Part shown: positions 27,025-35,064 of the stretch, one piece after another
How positions within the stretch are numbered: the first letter of the stretch is position 1
How the letters are laid out: every line of letters begins with the position of its first letter
DNA from: Adlercreutzia shanghongiae
Lineage (GTDB): Bacteria; Actinomycetota; Coriobacteriia; Coriobacteriales; Eggerthellaceae
Length of the DNA: 64,000 nucleotides
Assembly: GCF_035830635.1 (NCBI RefSeq)
Contig: NZ_JAYMFI010000003.1
Coordinates: 1-64,000, forward strand
Direction: 5' to 3'
Made by a program: the position numbers and the translations under genes
Notes under the pieces: generated by a model
What the model saw: only the letters and a program-made list of their open reading frames with translations
Told to the model about the DNA's origin: nothing
Databases searched by the model: none

Positions 27025-27213
27025 AACGGTTACGTCCCTCCCCTGGCGCGACCCCGCGGCCGCCGTTTTGTTCCGGGAAAGTATAGCACTACCCCTCGCC
27101 GCTTACGCCCTGCCTCCAAAGTCCCCGAGAGGGCAGTTGAAGCGGAATAACAAAACCGTGAAGACCGCGTGCGCCCTTCCTTCTGGGCCAAGCCCGCTTC
27201 TATAATGGAGCGC

Positions 27214-28050
27214 ATGGAAACGCTTTTCGACACCTTCGACAAATTCGTTCACGCCGATTGGTTCAACACCGTCATCGGCGTGGTGGTCATTTGCCTTGTC
27301 ACGCTGGTGGCAAGCCGCATCGCCGTGGCCTTCATGCGGCGCATTCTGAACAAGACGACCCTTCTGCCCTCCAGCTCCATTTTCATCAACCTGGTTCGCG
27401 TTGCGGTATGGCTCACCGGCATCGGGTGCGTCCTGTCTATCTGCTTCAACGTGAACGTGAGCGCCATGATCACCGGCCTGGGCGTTGTCGGCATTGCCGT
27501 GTCCCTGGGTTTTCAGGACACGCTCTCGAACCTTATCGGCGGCCTGATGGTGAGCGTGTCGCGCAACGTGGAACCCGGCGACCACATCCAGATGGGCCCC
27601 AGCGGCGTGACCGGCGTGGTGCAGGACGTTACCTGGCGCTACACCACGATCGTGAACAGCTCGGGAACCTCTATCAATATCCCGAACTCGCTTATGACCT
27701 CAACGGCCGTGCAAAGGCTCTCGCCGCCGAACGTCATCTCCATTCCCTTGGTGGTCACCACCAACAGCGAGCGCCTTACGGCTGCGGCCCATCATATTGA
27801 AGATGCCGCCGAAAAGGCCGTGTCGCGGGTGAGCAAAATTAAGAAGGGACCGAACGTGTCGTTCTCGTCCATCAGCGATCGGGGCTTCGTCGGGTCGCTG
27901 AGCTTTACCATTGCCGACCCGGACAAAGTGAGCAACGCCACCGACGCCGCCATTCGCGCCGCCGCGCCCTATGTGCACAATCACCCGATTGAAGAGGAGC
28001 CCACAACCGAAGAGGGCCCCAAGGAGACCCCGACCGGGCCCCAAGCATGA
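27214..28050 (+). CDS. MscS-family mechanosensitive channel
   Basis: This small-conductance channel relieves turgor at hypo-osmotic shock. Three hydrophobic segments (TVIGVVVICLVTLVASRIAV, SIFINLVRVAVWLTGIGCVL, then VSAMITGLGVVGIAVSLGF as the pore-lining helix) are followed by the beta domain (GDHIQMGPSGVTGVVQDVTW; IPNSLMTS). At 278 residues it is the size of E. coli MscS. The start is uncertain: ATG 27205 and ATG 27214 are both in frame. TATAAT at 27201-27206 would overlap the first, so a near-leaderless transcript starting at 27214 is preferred. The extreme C-terminus (EEEPTTEEGPKETPTG) is acidic and probably disordered. Confidence 0.92.
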   Translation: METLFDTFDKFVHADWFNTVIGVVVICLVTLVASRIAVAFMRRILNKTTLLPSSSIFINLVRVAVWLTGIGCVLSICFNVNVSAMITGLGVVGIAVSLGFQDTLSNLIGGLMVSVSRNVEPGDHIQMGPSGVTGVVQDVTWRYTTIVNSSGTSINIPNSLMTSTAVQRLSPPNVISIPLVVTTNSERLTAAAHHIEDAAEKAVSRVSKIKKGPNVSFSSISDRGFVGSLSFTIADPDKVSNATDAAIRAAAPYVHNHPIEEEPTTEEGPKETPTGPQA

Positions 28051-28079
28051 AAAGAGCCCTGCCCCACGCCAGAGGATGA

Positions 28080-28099
28080 ACCCACCTCAAAAGGTGGGT
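28080..28099 (+). terminator. Hairpin after the MscS gene
   Basis: A perfect 8-bp stem ACCCACCT/AGGTGGGT with loop CAAA lies 30 bases past the stop. The tail (GCTCGC) is not T-rich, so efficiency is uncertain. Confidence 0.45.
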
Positions 28100-28411
28100 G
28101 CTCGCATCGGGTTTCCCGGCTTTCGTATCAACGGACACGAATCTCCGTTCCGACCGCTTCTAGAGCTCCCTCGTCATAATACGTCGGTCCATCGCAGTGT
28201 ATGGCGGGAACAGGACTTGAGTTCAGTATACGCAAAACAACTCTCAGGGGAAGTCTTGACAGGAGAACATCCATAAGCTGTTGGCTTATCGTTGCCCACA
28301 GCGCGCGGAGGCCCACCTTGTCCGGAAGGCCATCGGCGCCGTGCCGCTGGCGCCGTACGTGCCAACTTTATGACAAGGCGGCGGCCGTCGGGATCCAGGG
28401 GGCCAGTGCGC

Positions 28412-28417
28412 TACAAT
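28412..28417 (+). promoter_or_regulatory. Candidate -10 box directly in front of the NrdG-like gene
   Basis: TACAAT ends 7 bases before ATG 28425, so transcription would begin at or next to the start codon. The rest of 28100-28411 contains no gene I can support; TTGACA at 28256-28261 has no matching -10 at normal spacing. Confidence 0.35.
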
Positions 28418-28424
28418 GGCCGCT

Positions 28425-29039
28425 ATGGAAACTGATTTCGAAAACACCACCCTCTCGCTCTTTGGCACCGAGCCCGATTCCATCGTGGATGGGCCGGGGC
28501 TGCGCTATGCCGTGTTCGTGCAGGGCTGCACCCACAACTGCCCTGGATGCCACAATCCCGAAAGCCAGCCTGCCTGCGGCGGCACCGAAACGACCCTGGC
28601 CGCTCTGCTGGCCGACATTCGCGCCAACGGCCTTGTACGCGACGTGACGCTCTCGGGCGGCGAGCCCTTCGAGCAGCCCGAGGCCTGCGCCGCCCTGGCC
28701 GCCGAACTCAAGCGCGATGGCTACGGTATCTGGTGCTACACCGGCTACCGCTACGAGGACCTTGCGCGCCGGGCGGAAGAGGCCCGCGCGAAACTCGCCG
28801 AGCTCGGCGATGCCGCACCCGATGCCGCGCTTGCCTTTGAGCTGGGCGTCGCTCGCTTGCTCGACAGCATCGACGTGCTGGTAGATGGCCCCTTCGTTGA
28901 GTCGCGCAAGTCGCTGGAGCTGAAGTGGCGCGGCTCTTCCAACCAACGCCTCATCGATGTTCCCGCCACCCGCCGCAAAGGCGCCGTCGTCGAATGGCAG
29001 CCCGCGTCGTTTTCCCTGGAGAAGCCTTTTAACTGGTAG
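28425..29039 (+). CDS. nrdG: Anaerobic ribonucleotide reductase activating enzyme (radical SAM)
   Basis: This 204-residue radical SAM protein generates the glycyl radical on NrdD. The cluster motif CTHNCPGC (C-x3-C-x2-C) and GGEPF are present, with the family-typical DGPGLRYAVFVQGC before the cluster. It is somewhat longer than E. coli NrdG (154 residues) owing to an insert near LARRAEEARAKLAELGDAA. Its partner nrdD is 3.4 kb away on the other strand rather than adjacent. ATG 28425 is preferred to ATG 28416 because the latter falls within the TACAAT box. Confidence 0.88.
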   Translation: METDFENTTLSLFGTEPDSIVDGPGLRYAVFVQGCTHNCPGCHNPESQPACGGTETTLAALLADIRANGLVRDVTLSGGEPFEQPEACAALAAELKRDGYGIWCYTGYRYEDLARRAEEARAKLAELGDAAPDAALAFELGVARLLDSIDVLVDGPFVESRKSLELKWRGSSNQRLIDVPATRRKGAVVEWQPASFSLEKPFNW

Positions 29040-29089
29040 CGTCCCAGCACCACGCAGGCTTTCAAAACCCAGGACTCCGGCTCGTCCAA

Positions 29090-29125
29090 AATAGTGAAAT
29101 AATAGTGAAACGGAAATTTCACTAT
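29090..29125. repeat. Triplicated ATAGTGAAA motif between convergent genes
   Basis: ATAGTGAAA occurs twice in direct orientation (29091-29099, 29102-29110) 11 bases apart and once inverted (29117-29125). The second and third copies form a perfect 9-bp hairpin with loop CGGAAA. It lies between convergent nrdG and the histidine kinase gene, so it is not an obvious promoter element. Confidence 0.6.
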
Positions 29126-29145
29126 GTGCAGGCGCCCGTCGGCGT

Positions 29146-30000
29146 TCAGCTCAACGGCAAGCGTACGGTGAAGCGGGTGCCGGCGTCTTCTTCGCTTTCC
29201 ACGGTGACGTCGCCGCCGTGGTAGAGGGCGGCGTGCTTTACGATGGCTAGGCCAAGACCCGTGCCACCGAGTTCTTTGGAGCGGCTCTTTTCCAGACGGT
29301 AGAAGCGCTCGAATATCTTCTCCAGCTTGTCGGCGGGAATGCCGGCGCCCGTATCGTTCACGCGAATGACGGCCGTGTCTTCTTCATAGACTTCAACGAA
29401 GACGCGCCCTTCTTCCCGGTTGTAGCGAATGGCGTTTTCCACGAGGTTGTAGATCATCTGCTCAAGCAGCGTCTCGTTGCCCTGGATGATGACCGGATCG
29501 GTTCTCAGCGCCACGGTCACCTCTGCGTCGGCGGCTAGCTTCGCCAGGCGCTGCACCACATGATGGGCCACCACCGCAATATCCACGGCGGTAGCCTCTT
29601 CGGCGGCGGGGGCTACCTCGTCGAGGCGCGAGAGCACGAGCACGTCGTCGATGAGGGCGCGCATGGCCTGGGCCTCTTCGTAGATGAGCTGGGCGAAGCG
29701 CGGCACATCCTCGGGCGGCACCAGGCCGTTGGCCATAAGCTCCGCATAGCCGGAAATCACCTGCAGCGGCGTCTTCATCTCGTGGGACACGTTGGCCGAG
29801 AACTCCCGGCGCATCTTCTCGGCCCGGGCGAGCTCCTTGTTGCGCGAAAGTGCCGTACGCGAGCGGGCGGGCTTCGCAGCGAACTCGGGCGTCATCTCGG
29901 CGATTTCCTCGATGTGGCCCGCCACCTCGGCACCAGCATCAGGGCCGATGGTTCCCGCGGCCAAAGACGTGGTCGGCGAGTCGCTGCGCTTACTGGTCAC
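29146..30000 (-). CDS. Sensor histidine kinase without membrane or sensor domain (PhoR-like core)
   Basis: This 284-residue kinase has its phospho-accepting His in FSANVSHEMKTPLQVISGY (about residue 74). The ATPase has N box NLVENAIRYN, G1 NDTGAGIPADKLEKIFERFY and G2 GGTGLGLAIVKH. The first ~60 residues are Ala/Pro-rich with no transmembrane helix, HAMP or PAS domain, unlike standard PhoR. It therefore senses from the cytoplasm, perhaps through a partner. GTG 30000 overlaps the regulator gene stop by 11 bases, so the pair is translationally coupled. Confidence 0.9.
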   Translation of the reverse strand: MTSKRSDSPTTSLAAGTIGPDAGAEVAGHIEEIAEMTPEFAAKPARSRTALSRNKELARAEKMRREFSANVSHEMKTPLQVISGYAELMANGLVPPEDVPRFAQLIYEEAQAMRALIDDVLVLSRLDEVAPAAEEATAVDIAVVAHHVVQRLAKLAADAEVTVALRTDPVIIQGNETLLEQMIYNLVENAIRYNREEGRVFVEVYEEDTAVIRVNDTGAGIPADKLEKIFERFYRLEKSRSKELGGTGLGLAIVKHAALYHGGDVTVESEEDAGTRFTVRLPLS

Positions 30001-30730
30001 CGCGCCACTCCTTCAGCTGATAGCCCACACCGCGCACGGTGGCGATGGCCGCCTCGGAGCCGGGCGCAGCCTCGGCGAGCTTGCGGCGCAGGGTCTTCAC
30101 ATGCATGTCCACGGTGCGAGTCTCACCGACAAAGCTCACGCCCCACACCTGGTCGAGCAACTGTTCGCGGGTAAGCACGCGGCCCTTGTGCTCGAGCAAG
30201 ACGCGCAGAAGGTCGAACTCCTTGCGCGTGAGATTAACCTCGTGCCCTGCCGCCGTTACCGTGCGCGCCGACGGAGAGAGAACGACAGACCCCGCTTTCA
30301 GCACGTCGCCGGGTTCGGGCGAATTTTCCCCCGCAGCGCTTTGCGCAGGACGGCTGGCACGGCGCAGCAGGGCGTTCACCCGCGAGATGAGCTCCATCAT
30401 GCCGAAGGGCTTCGCCAGGTAATCGTCGGCACCGCCATCGAGCCCCACTACTTTGTCGAACTCGGTGCCTTTGGCCGTGAGCATCATGATGGGAAGATGC
30501 TCCGTAGCCACTTGAGAACGCAGAGCCTGCAAAAGCGCAAGGCCATCGTCGCCGGGAAGCATGATATCCAGCAGCACGGCATCGGGTGGTTCAGCCGCGC
30601 ACAACGCGGCAAATCCTTCGCCATCGGGAAACGCTCGAACCGTCATACCCGCTTGACGCAGGGCATAGGCGGTCAGATCGCGAATATGCTCGTCGTCTTC
30701 CACATAGTATATGAGCGGGGCCTGGCTCAT
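29990..30730 (-). CDS. PhoB/OmpR-family response regulator
   Basis: The 246-residue protein has a receiver domain with acidic pair VEDDEHIRDL, phospho-acceptor Asp in AVLLDIMLPGDDG and switch Lys in MLTAKG. A winged-helix DNA-binding domain follows (LTRKEFDLLRVLLEHKGRVL; TVDMHVKTLRRKL; TVRGVGYQL). ATG 30730 is chosen because AAAGGA precedes it; the frame is open 24 codons further but without a ribosome binding site. The neighbouring Na/Pi cotransporter suggests phosphate control, as in PhoBR; that is inference from context. Confidence 0.93.
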   Translation of the reverse strand: MSQAPLIYYVEDDEHIRDLTAYALRQAGMTVRAFPDGEGFAALCAAEPPDAVLLDIMLPGDDGLALLQALRSQVATEHLPIMMLTAKGTEFDKVVGLDGGADDYLAKPFGMMELISRVNALLRRASRPAQSAAGENSPEPGDVLKAGSVVLSPSARTVTAAGHEVNLTRKEFDLLRVLLEHKGRVLTREQLLDQVWGVSFVGETRTVDMHVKTLRRKLAEAAPGSEAAIATVRGVGYQLKEWRGDQ

Positions 30731-30856
30731 AGGTATCCTTTCTTGGATTGATGCGCGGTCATTGTAGCGCACCGTGCTCCCTGCGCCGGGACAAGCACGC
30801 AAGCGTCAAGGAGCCGTAGGCCCTAAAGACGTGCGCTCTGTCCGGCGACGTGGGAT

Positions 30857-31879
30857 TTAAGCCGCCGCCGCATCGGGTGCGAAAGGCGTTTCCATAAGCG
30901 GATCGCGGGGACGACGCGGCTTCTCGGGCAAAAGCGCCATGACGATTCTCTCCATCACGGAGACGAAGGGCAGCCACAGCGCGGTCATGGATACGTTGAA
31001 CAGCGTGTGGGCATTGGCGATTTGGCGGGCGATGACCTCCACCTCGGGGCCAGCAGGCGGAATAGCGGCCACGACCACCGCGAAGGGGGTCAGAAGGAAG
31101 CTGAACAGCACGCACCCGGAGAGGTTGAACACGCAGTGGGCCAAAGCCACGCGCTTCGCGTCGCGAGATTGGCCGATGGCAGCGAGCAAAGCCGTGATGG
31201 TGGTGCCCAGGTTATCGCCGAGCAGGAACGGAATGGCACCCTCCAAGCCGATAAGGCTCGCGCCGTCGGGGCCCGGCGTGGCGGCGAAGTTCTGGAGCAC
31301 GGCGATAGTGGCGCTGGAGCTTTGCACGACCACGGTCATGAGAGTTCCCACGATTACCCCGAGCACTGGTACGCCGGTCACCTGGGCAATCATATCCGTG
31401 AACACAGGATTTTCCGCCAAAGGCTTCATGACGCCGCCCATGGTATCGATGCCAAGAAACAAAAGGCCGAACCCGAAGAGCGCCCGTCCGCCAAGCTTCG
31501 TCTTGCTCTGCTTCGCCAGGGTCATGATGATGAAACCCGCAAACACAATGCCCAGCACGTAATCGGAAAGCTTGAAGGCGATAAGCTGCGCGGTGATGGT
31601 GGTGCCGATGTTGGCGCCCATGATGATGGGGATGGCCTGACGCAGCTTCATGAGGCCCGCGCTGACAAACCCGATGGCCATGACCGTGGTGGCCGACGAG
31701 CTTTGCAGCACCGCCGTGGCCAACGCGCCAGCGAGCACGCCGAGAACGGGATTTTTCGTCACTGCGGCCAAAATGGAACGCATGCGCTCTCCCGCTGCCT
31801 CCTGAAGGCTCCCGCTCATGAGGTTCATGCCGTAGAGGAAAATGGCGAGGCCCCCCAACAGCCCCAACCCGATTTGCAT
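30857..31879 (-). CDS. Na+/phosphate cotransporter (NptA/PNaS family)
   Basis: This 340-residue membrane protein has two inverted repeats, each with the family Q-S-S-S-A-T motif (AVLQSSSATTVMAIGF and VVVQSSSATIAVLQNF), and the associated GANIGTTITAQL and GDNLGTTITALL loops. The PhoU-like C-terminal domain of longer homologues is absent. The start is uncertain: ATG 31879 has AGGAG only 3 bases away, GTG 31891 has AAGGCGG, and the frame extends to TTG 31921. It lies about 125 bases upstream of the response regulator on the same strand. Confidence 0.88.
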   Translation of the reverse strand: MQIGLGLLGGLAIFLYGMNLMSGSLQEAAGERMRSILAAVTKNPVLGVLAGALATAVLQSSSATTVMAIGFVSAGLMKLRQAIPIIMGANIGTTITAQLIAFKLSDYVLGIVFAGFIIMTLAKQSKTKLGGRALFGFGLLFLGIDTMGGVMKPLAENPVFTDMIAQVTGVPVLGVIVGTLMTVVVQSSSATIAVLQNFAATPGPDGASLIGLEGAIPFLLGDNLGTTITALLAAIGQSRDAKRVALAHCVFNLSGCVLFSFLLTPFAVVVAAIPPAGPEVEVIARQIANAHTLFNVSMTALWLPFVSVMERIVMALLPEKPRRPRDPLMETPFAPDAAAA

Positions 31880-32056
31880 CAGCTCCTGCACGCTTTCCGC
31901 CTTTCGAAAACCGTCGCCCAACTAACGCGACAAATCATTGCCGAAGGCAGTATGCGAATCCAATGAGCCGTGCCAGTAAGCGATAGGTAAAGAGAAGGTA
32001 AATTCTTTCCGAAAAATTGCGGCACGGCATTTAGATTGGCCCGTGCCCTACGCTCT

Positions 32057-32145
32057 CCACAACCCCGCGACCCCACAACTCGCAACCCACAACCCCGCGA
32101 CCCACAACCCCGCGACCCACAACTCACGACCCGTAACCCCGCGAC
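32057..32145. repeat. Tandem 15-bp repeat (CCACAACCCCGCGAC, six units)
   Basis: Six units of 14-15 bases match the consensus CCACAACCCCGCGAC, three of them exactly. They abut the palindromic repeat at 32158. No gene in the 31880-32429 gap contains them. Confidence 0.9.
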
Positions 32146-32157
32146 CCCGTTTCGTTC

Positions 32158-32254
32158 TAAACTATACAAAAGTGCAGCTAACTCCTCGCACAACAGCACT
32201 TGGAAGCACTTTTGTATGGATTGGCGGGAGTTAGCTGCACTTTTGTATAGTTTA
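32158..32254. repeat. Dispersed palindromic repeat, intact copy 2
   Basis: Perfect 28-bp inverted arms occupy 32158-32185 and 32227-32254 (outer end TAAACTATACAAAAGTGC). The 41-base centre holds a third, partial copy of the arm (AGCACTTTTGTATGG). It is the same family as 14918-15010. The extreme perfection of the arms suggests recent formation or active maintenance. Confidence 0.9.
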
Positions 32255-32340
32255 AGTATGCGGCGGAGAGAGAGGGAGGGGGACGCGGGCAAAACGCGCG
32301 GGCCAGGGGATGCTCAAAAACGAGAGATTGGCAGATAACG

Positions 32341-32371
32341 AGAGCGGCCTCCCGGGATAGGAGGCCGCTCT
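32341..32371 (-). terminator. Terminator after nrdD
   Basis: A perfect 12-bp stem AGAGCGGCCTCC with a 7-base loop lies 59 bases past the nrdD stop. The minus-strand tail CGTTATC is only weakly T-rich. Confidence 0.7.
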
Positions 32372-32429
32372 GCCATCTTATGTGTAGATGCTGATCAGTC
32401 GCGCTCTTTGACGCCGTTTAGCGTCGCAG

Positions 32430-34763
32430 TTACTCCGCGGCGGGCACGTCGTGCTTCACGCGCTGGCTCTCCTCGGCGCGCTTGGCGTCGTTGAAGCGAT
32501 CCAGCGTGCCTACCAGGTAGCCCGTGATGCGGCGGATGCGCTCGAAGGGCTGGTTGTGGGCATCCTCGGAGCGGCCGCACTTCGGGCACACGTCCTCGAT
32601 GATGCCGTTGTAGCCGCACACCGGGTCGCGATCGACGGGGTGGTTCACCGAACCGTATCCCATGCCGCAGTCCTTCATGTAGCGGATGACGCTCTCGAAG
32701 GCCTCCAGGTTGTCGGACGGATCGCCGTCCAACTCGATGTAGCTGATGTGGCCGCCGTTGGTGAGCGCGTGGTAGGGCGCCTCCAGGGCGATCTTGTCGT
32801 AGGCGGAGATGTCGAAGTACACCGGCACGTGGAAGCCGTTGGTGTAGTAGTCGCGGTCGGTCACGCCGGGAATGACGCCGTAGCGGGCGCGGTCCATGCG
32901 AACAAAGCGGCCCGACAGACCCTCGGCGGGCGTGGCGATGAGCGTGTAGTTCATGCCGCGCTCCTTCGAGATGCGGTCGCAGTAGGAACGCATGTGACCC
33001 ACGATCTCCAGGCCCAGGCGCTGCGCCTCGGGCGACTGGCCGTGATGCTGGCCAGTGAGCGCCACCAGGCACTCGGCCAGGCCGATGAAGCCGGTGGTCA
33101 GCGTGCCGTGCTTCAGCACCTCGCGCTGCTCGTCGGTGGGCTTCAGCTTCTCGGAGTCAATCCACACGCCCTGGCCCATGAGGAACGGCGCGTTGTACAC
33201 ATGCTTGCGCGCCTGAATCTCGAAGCGCTCGTCCAGCTGGCCGGTCACCAGCTGCAGCTTGGAATCCAGCAGGTCGAAGAACAAATCCACGTCGCCCTTG
33301 GCGCGGATGGCCAGACGGGGCAGGTTGATGGAGGTGAAGGACAGGTTGCCGCGACCGGGGGTGATCTCGCGGTCGGGGTCGTACAGGTTGCCCATCACGC
33401 GGGTGCGGCAGCCCATGTAGGCGATCTCAGTCTCCGGGGTGCCCTTGTAGTACTGGGCGTTGAACGGAGCATCCAGGAAGCTGAAGTTCGGGAACAGACG
33501 CTTGGCCGAGCAGTGCATGGCCAGCTTGAACAGGTCGTAGTTCGGGTCCTCGGGGTTGTAGTTCACGCCCTCCTTCACGCGGAAGATCTGCACGGGGAAG
33601 ATGGGCGTCTCGCCGGAGCCCAGGCCCTCCTCGGTGGCCAGCAGCATGTTCTTGATGACCATGCGGCCCTCGGGGCTCGTGTCCATGCCGTAGTTCACCG
33701 AGCTGAACGGCGTCTGCGCGCCGGCGCGGGAGTGCATGGTGTTCAAGTTATGCACCAGGGCCTCCATGGCCTGGAAGGTCTGGCGATCGGTGTCGCGAGA
33801 GGCGTTCTTCTCGGCGTAGGCCACGATGCGGTCGGCCGTAGCCTCGTCGGTGCCGGCCTCCACCAGCGCACTCACCACGGCGGCGCGGAAGGCGGAATCC
33901 ATCTCAAGCGAGGCGATGGTGCCGGTCTCCTCCTCGATGCGGGCGAGCATGTTCTCGGCGAAGTCGCGGTCGTCGGCGATGTCGGTCAGAAGATCGATGC
34001 CTTCGGCGATGTGCTTCTTGAACAGACGGCGGAAGGTCTTGCGCACGCCCACGGCCAGGCCGTAGTCGAAGTCGCACACCGACTGGCCACCATGCTGGTC
34101 GTTCTGGTTCGACTGGATGGCGATGCAGGCCAAAGCCGCGTAGCTGGAGATGTCGTTGGGCTCGCGCAGCACGCCGTGGCCGGTGGAGAAGCCGCCCTTG
34201 AAGAGCTTTCGCAGCTCGATCTGGCAGCAGGTGGTGGTCAGCGTGTAGAAATCCATGTCGTGGATGTGGATGTCGCCCTCGCGGTGCGCCTTGGCGTAGC
34301 GCGGGTCGATGACGCACATCTCGTAGAACTGCTTGGCCGATTCCGAGCCGTACTTCAGCATGGTGCCCATGGCGGTGTCGGCATCGATGTTGGCGTTCTC
34401 GCGCTTCATGTCGGAGTCGGCGGCCTTCGAGAAGGTGATGTCCTTCAGCGTCTGGATGAGGCGGGAGTTCACATCGCGCACGCGGCTGCGCTCGGCGCGG
34501 TACAGAATGTAGGCCTTGGCGGTCTGCACGAAGCCGGACTCGATGAGGGTCTCCTCCACGAGGTCCTGCACGCCTTCAACCGTGGGCGTGCCCTCGATGG
34601 CTCCGCTCTCAAGCTTCTCGACGACCGTCGCGGCGATCTGCTCGGCGGTGGCGCGATCCTGCATGGCCGCGCACGCCTGGAACGACTTCTCCACCGCATC
34701 GGCAATCTTGCCCGGATGGAATTCCGCCGTACGCCCGTCGCGCTTGATGATGGTTTTAACCAT
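32430..34763 (-). CDS. nrdD: Anaerobic ribonucleoside-triphosphate reductase (class III)
   Basis: This 777-residue glycyl-radical enzyme reduces NTPs to dNTPs without oxygen. The N-terminal ATP-cone (about 1-95: IIKRDGRTAEFHPGKIADAV) provides allosteric control. The C-terminus has the zinc cysteines (DPVCGYNG, VCPKCGR) and the glycyl-radical loop (RRITGYLVGTLDRFNDAKR). The length is typical for the family. ATG 34763 follows AAAGGA and AGAAGGAC. NrdR boxes lie about 195-240 bases upstream. The activase gene nrdG is unlinked but in the window. It is transcribed alone. Confidence 0.97.
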   Translation of the reverse strand: MVKTIIKRDGRTAEFHPGKIADAVEKSFQACAAMQDRATAEQIAATVVEKLESGAIEGTPTVEGVQDLVEETLIESGFVQTAKAYILYRAERSRVRDVNSRLIQTLKDITFSKAADSDMKRENANIDADTAMGTMLKYGSESAKQFYEMCVIDPRYAKAHREGDIHIHDMDFYTLTTTCCQIELRKLFKGGFSTGHGVLREPNDISSYAALACIAIQSNQNDQHGGQSVCDFDYGLAVGVRKTFRRLFKKHIAEGIDLLTDIADDRDFAENMLARIEEETGTIASLEMDSAFRAAVVSALVEAGTDEATADRIVAYAEKNASRDTDRQTFQAMEALVHNLNTMHSRAGAQTPFSSVNYGMDTSPEGRMVIKNMLLATEEGLGSGETPIFPVQIFRVKEGVNYNPEDPNYDLFKLAMHCSAKRLFPNFSFLDAPFNAQYYKGTPETEIAYMGCRTRVMGNLYDPDREITPGRGNLSFTSINLPRLAIRAKGDVDLFFDLLDSKLQLVTGQLDERFEIQARKHVYNAPFLMGQGVWIDSEKLKPTDEQREVLKHGTLTTGFIGLAECLVALTGQHHGQSPEAQRLGLEIVGHMRSYCDRISKERGMNYTLIATPAEGLSGRFVRMDRARYGVIPGVTDRDYYTNGFHVPVYFDISAYDKIALEAPYHALTNGGHISYIELDGDPSDNLEAFESVIRYMKDCGMGYGSVNHPVDRDPVCGYNGIIEDVCPKCGRSEDAHNQPFERIRRITGYLVGTLDRFNDAKRAEESQRVKHDVPAAE

Positions 34764-34954
34764 GTCCTTCTACATCCTTTCTTCGGCGTCCTCTTCACAC
34801 CGTTTCTGCGCCGCTCTTCACGGCCTGCCAACCACAACATGCAGAAGCGCAGCAATGTTTTCCCCACTACCGCACTCCATGATTCCCGAAGGGGTAAACC
34901 CGTGTTTTGGAATTGTTTGCCAACTTCTTTTCCACGAGTTATTAACCATTAGAA

Positions 34955-35002
34955 CCACAATATATTGTGTTTCGCGGTTCTAAGGGCGGATACATATAGT
35001 AC
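34955..35002 (-). promoter_or_regulatory. Pair of NrdR boxes upstream of nrdD
   Basis: Box 1 (34955-34970) contains the perfect 14-bp palindrome CACAATATATTGTG, matching the NrdR consensus ACACWATATATWGTGT. Box 2 (34987-35002, CGGATACATATAGTAC) is weaker but shares TATAGT. Their centres are 32 bases apart, the three-turn spacing required by NrdR, so ATP/dATP-dependent repression of nrdD is expected. The leader to ATG 34763 is long (~190 bases); I see no known riboswitch in it. Confidence 0.8.
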
Positions 35003-35064
35003 TCGCGGCACCGTTCGAGTTCAACCGAACAAGTTGTGTTTTTCGGCGTCGAAAAAGAACAGAA

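Noticed and set aside
32451..34952. Plus-strand 833-codon frame
   Set aside because: Antisense shadow of nrdD caused by high GC; low-complexity His/Val/Gly composition.
34764..34954. Riboswitch in the nrdD leader
   Set aside because: The long leader shows no conserved riboswitch motif that I can recognise.
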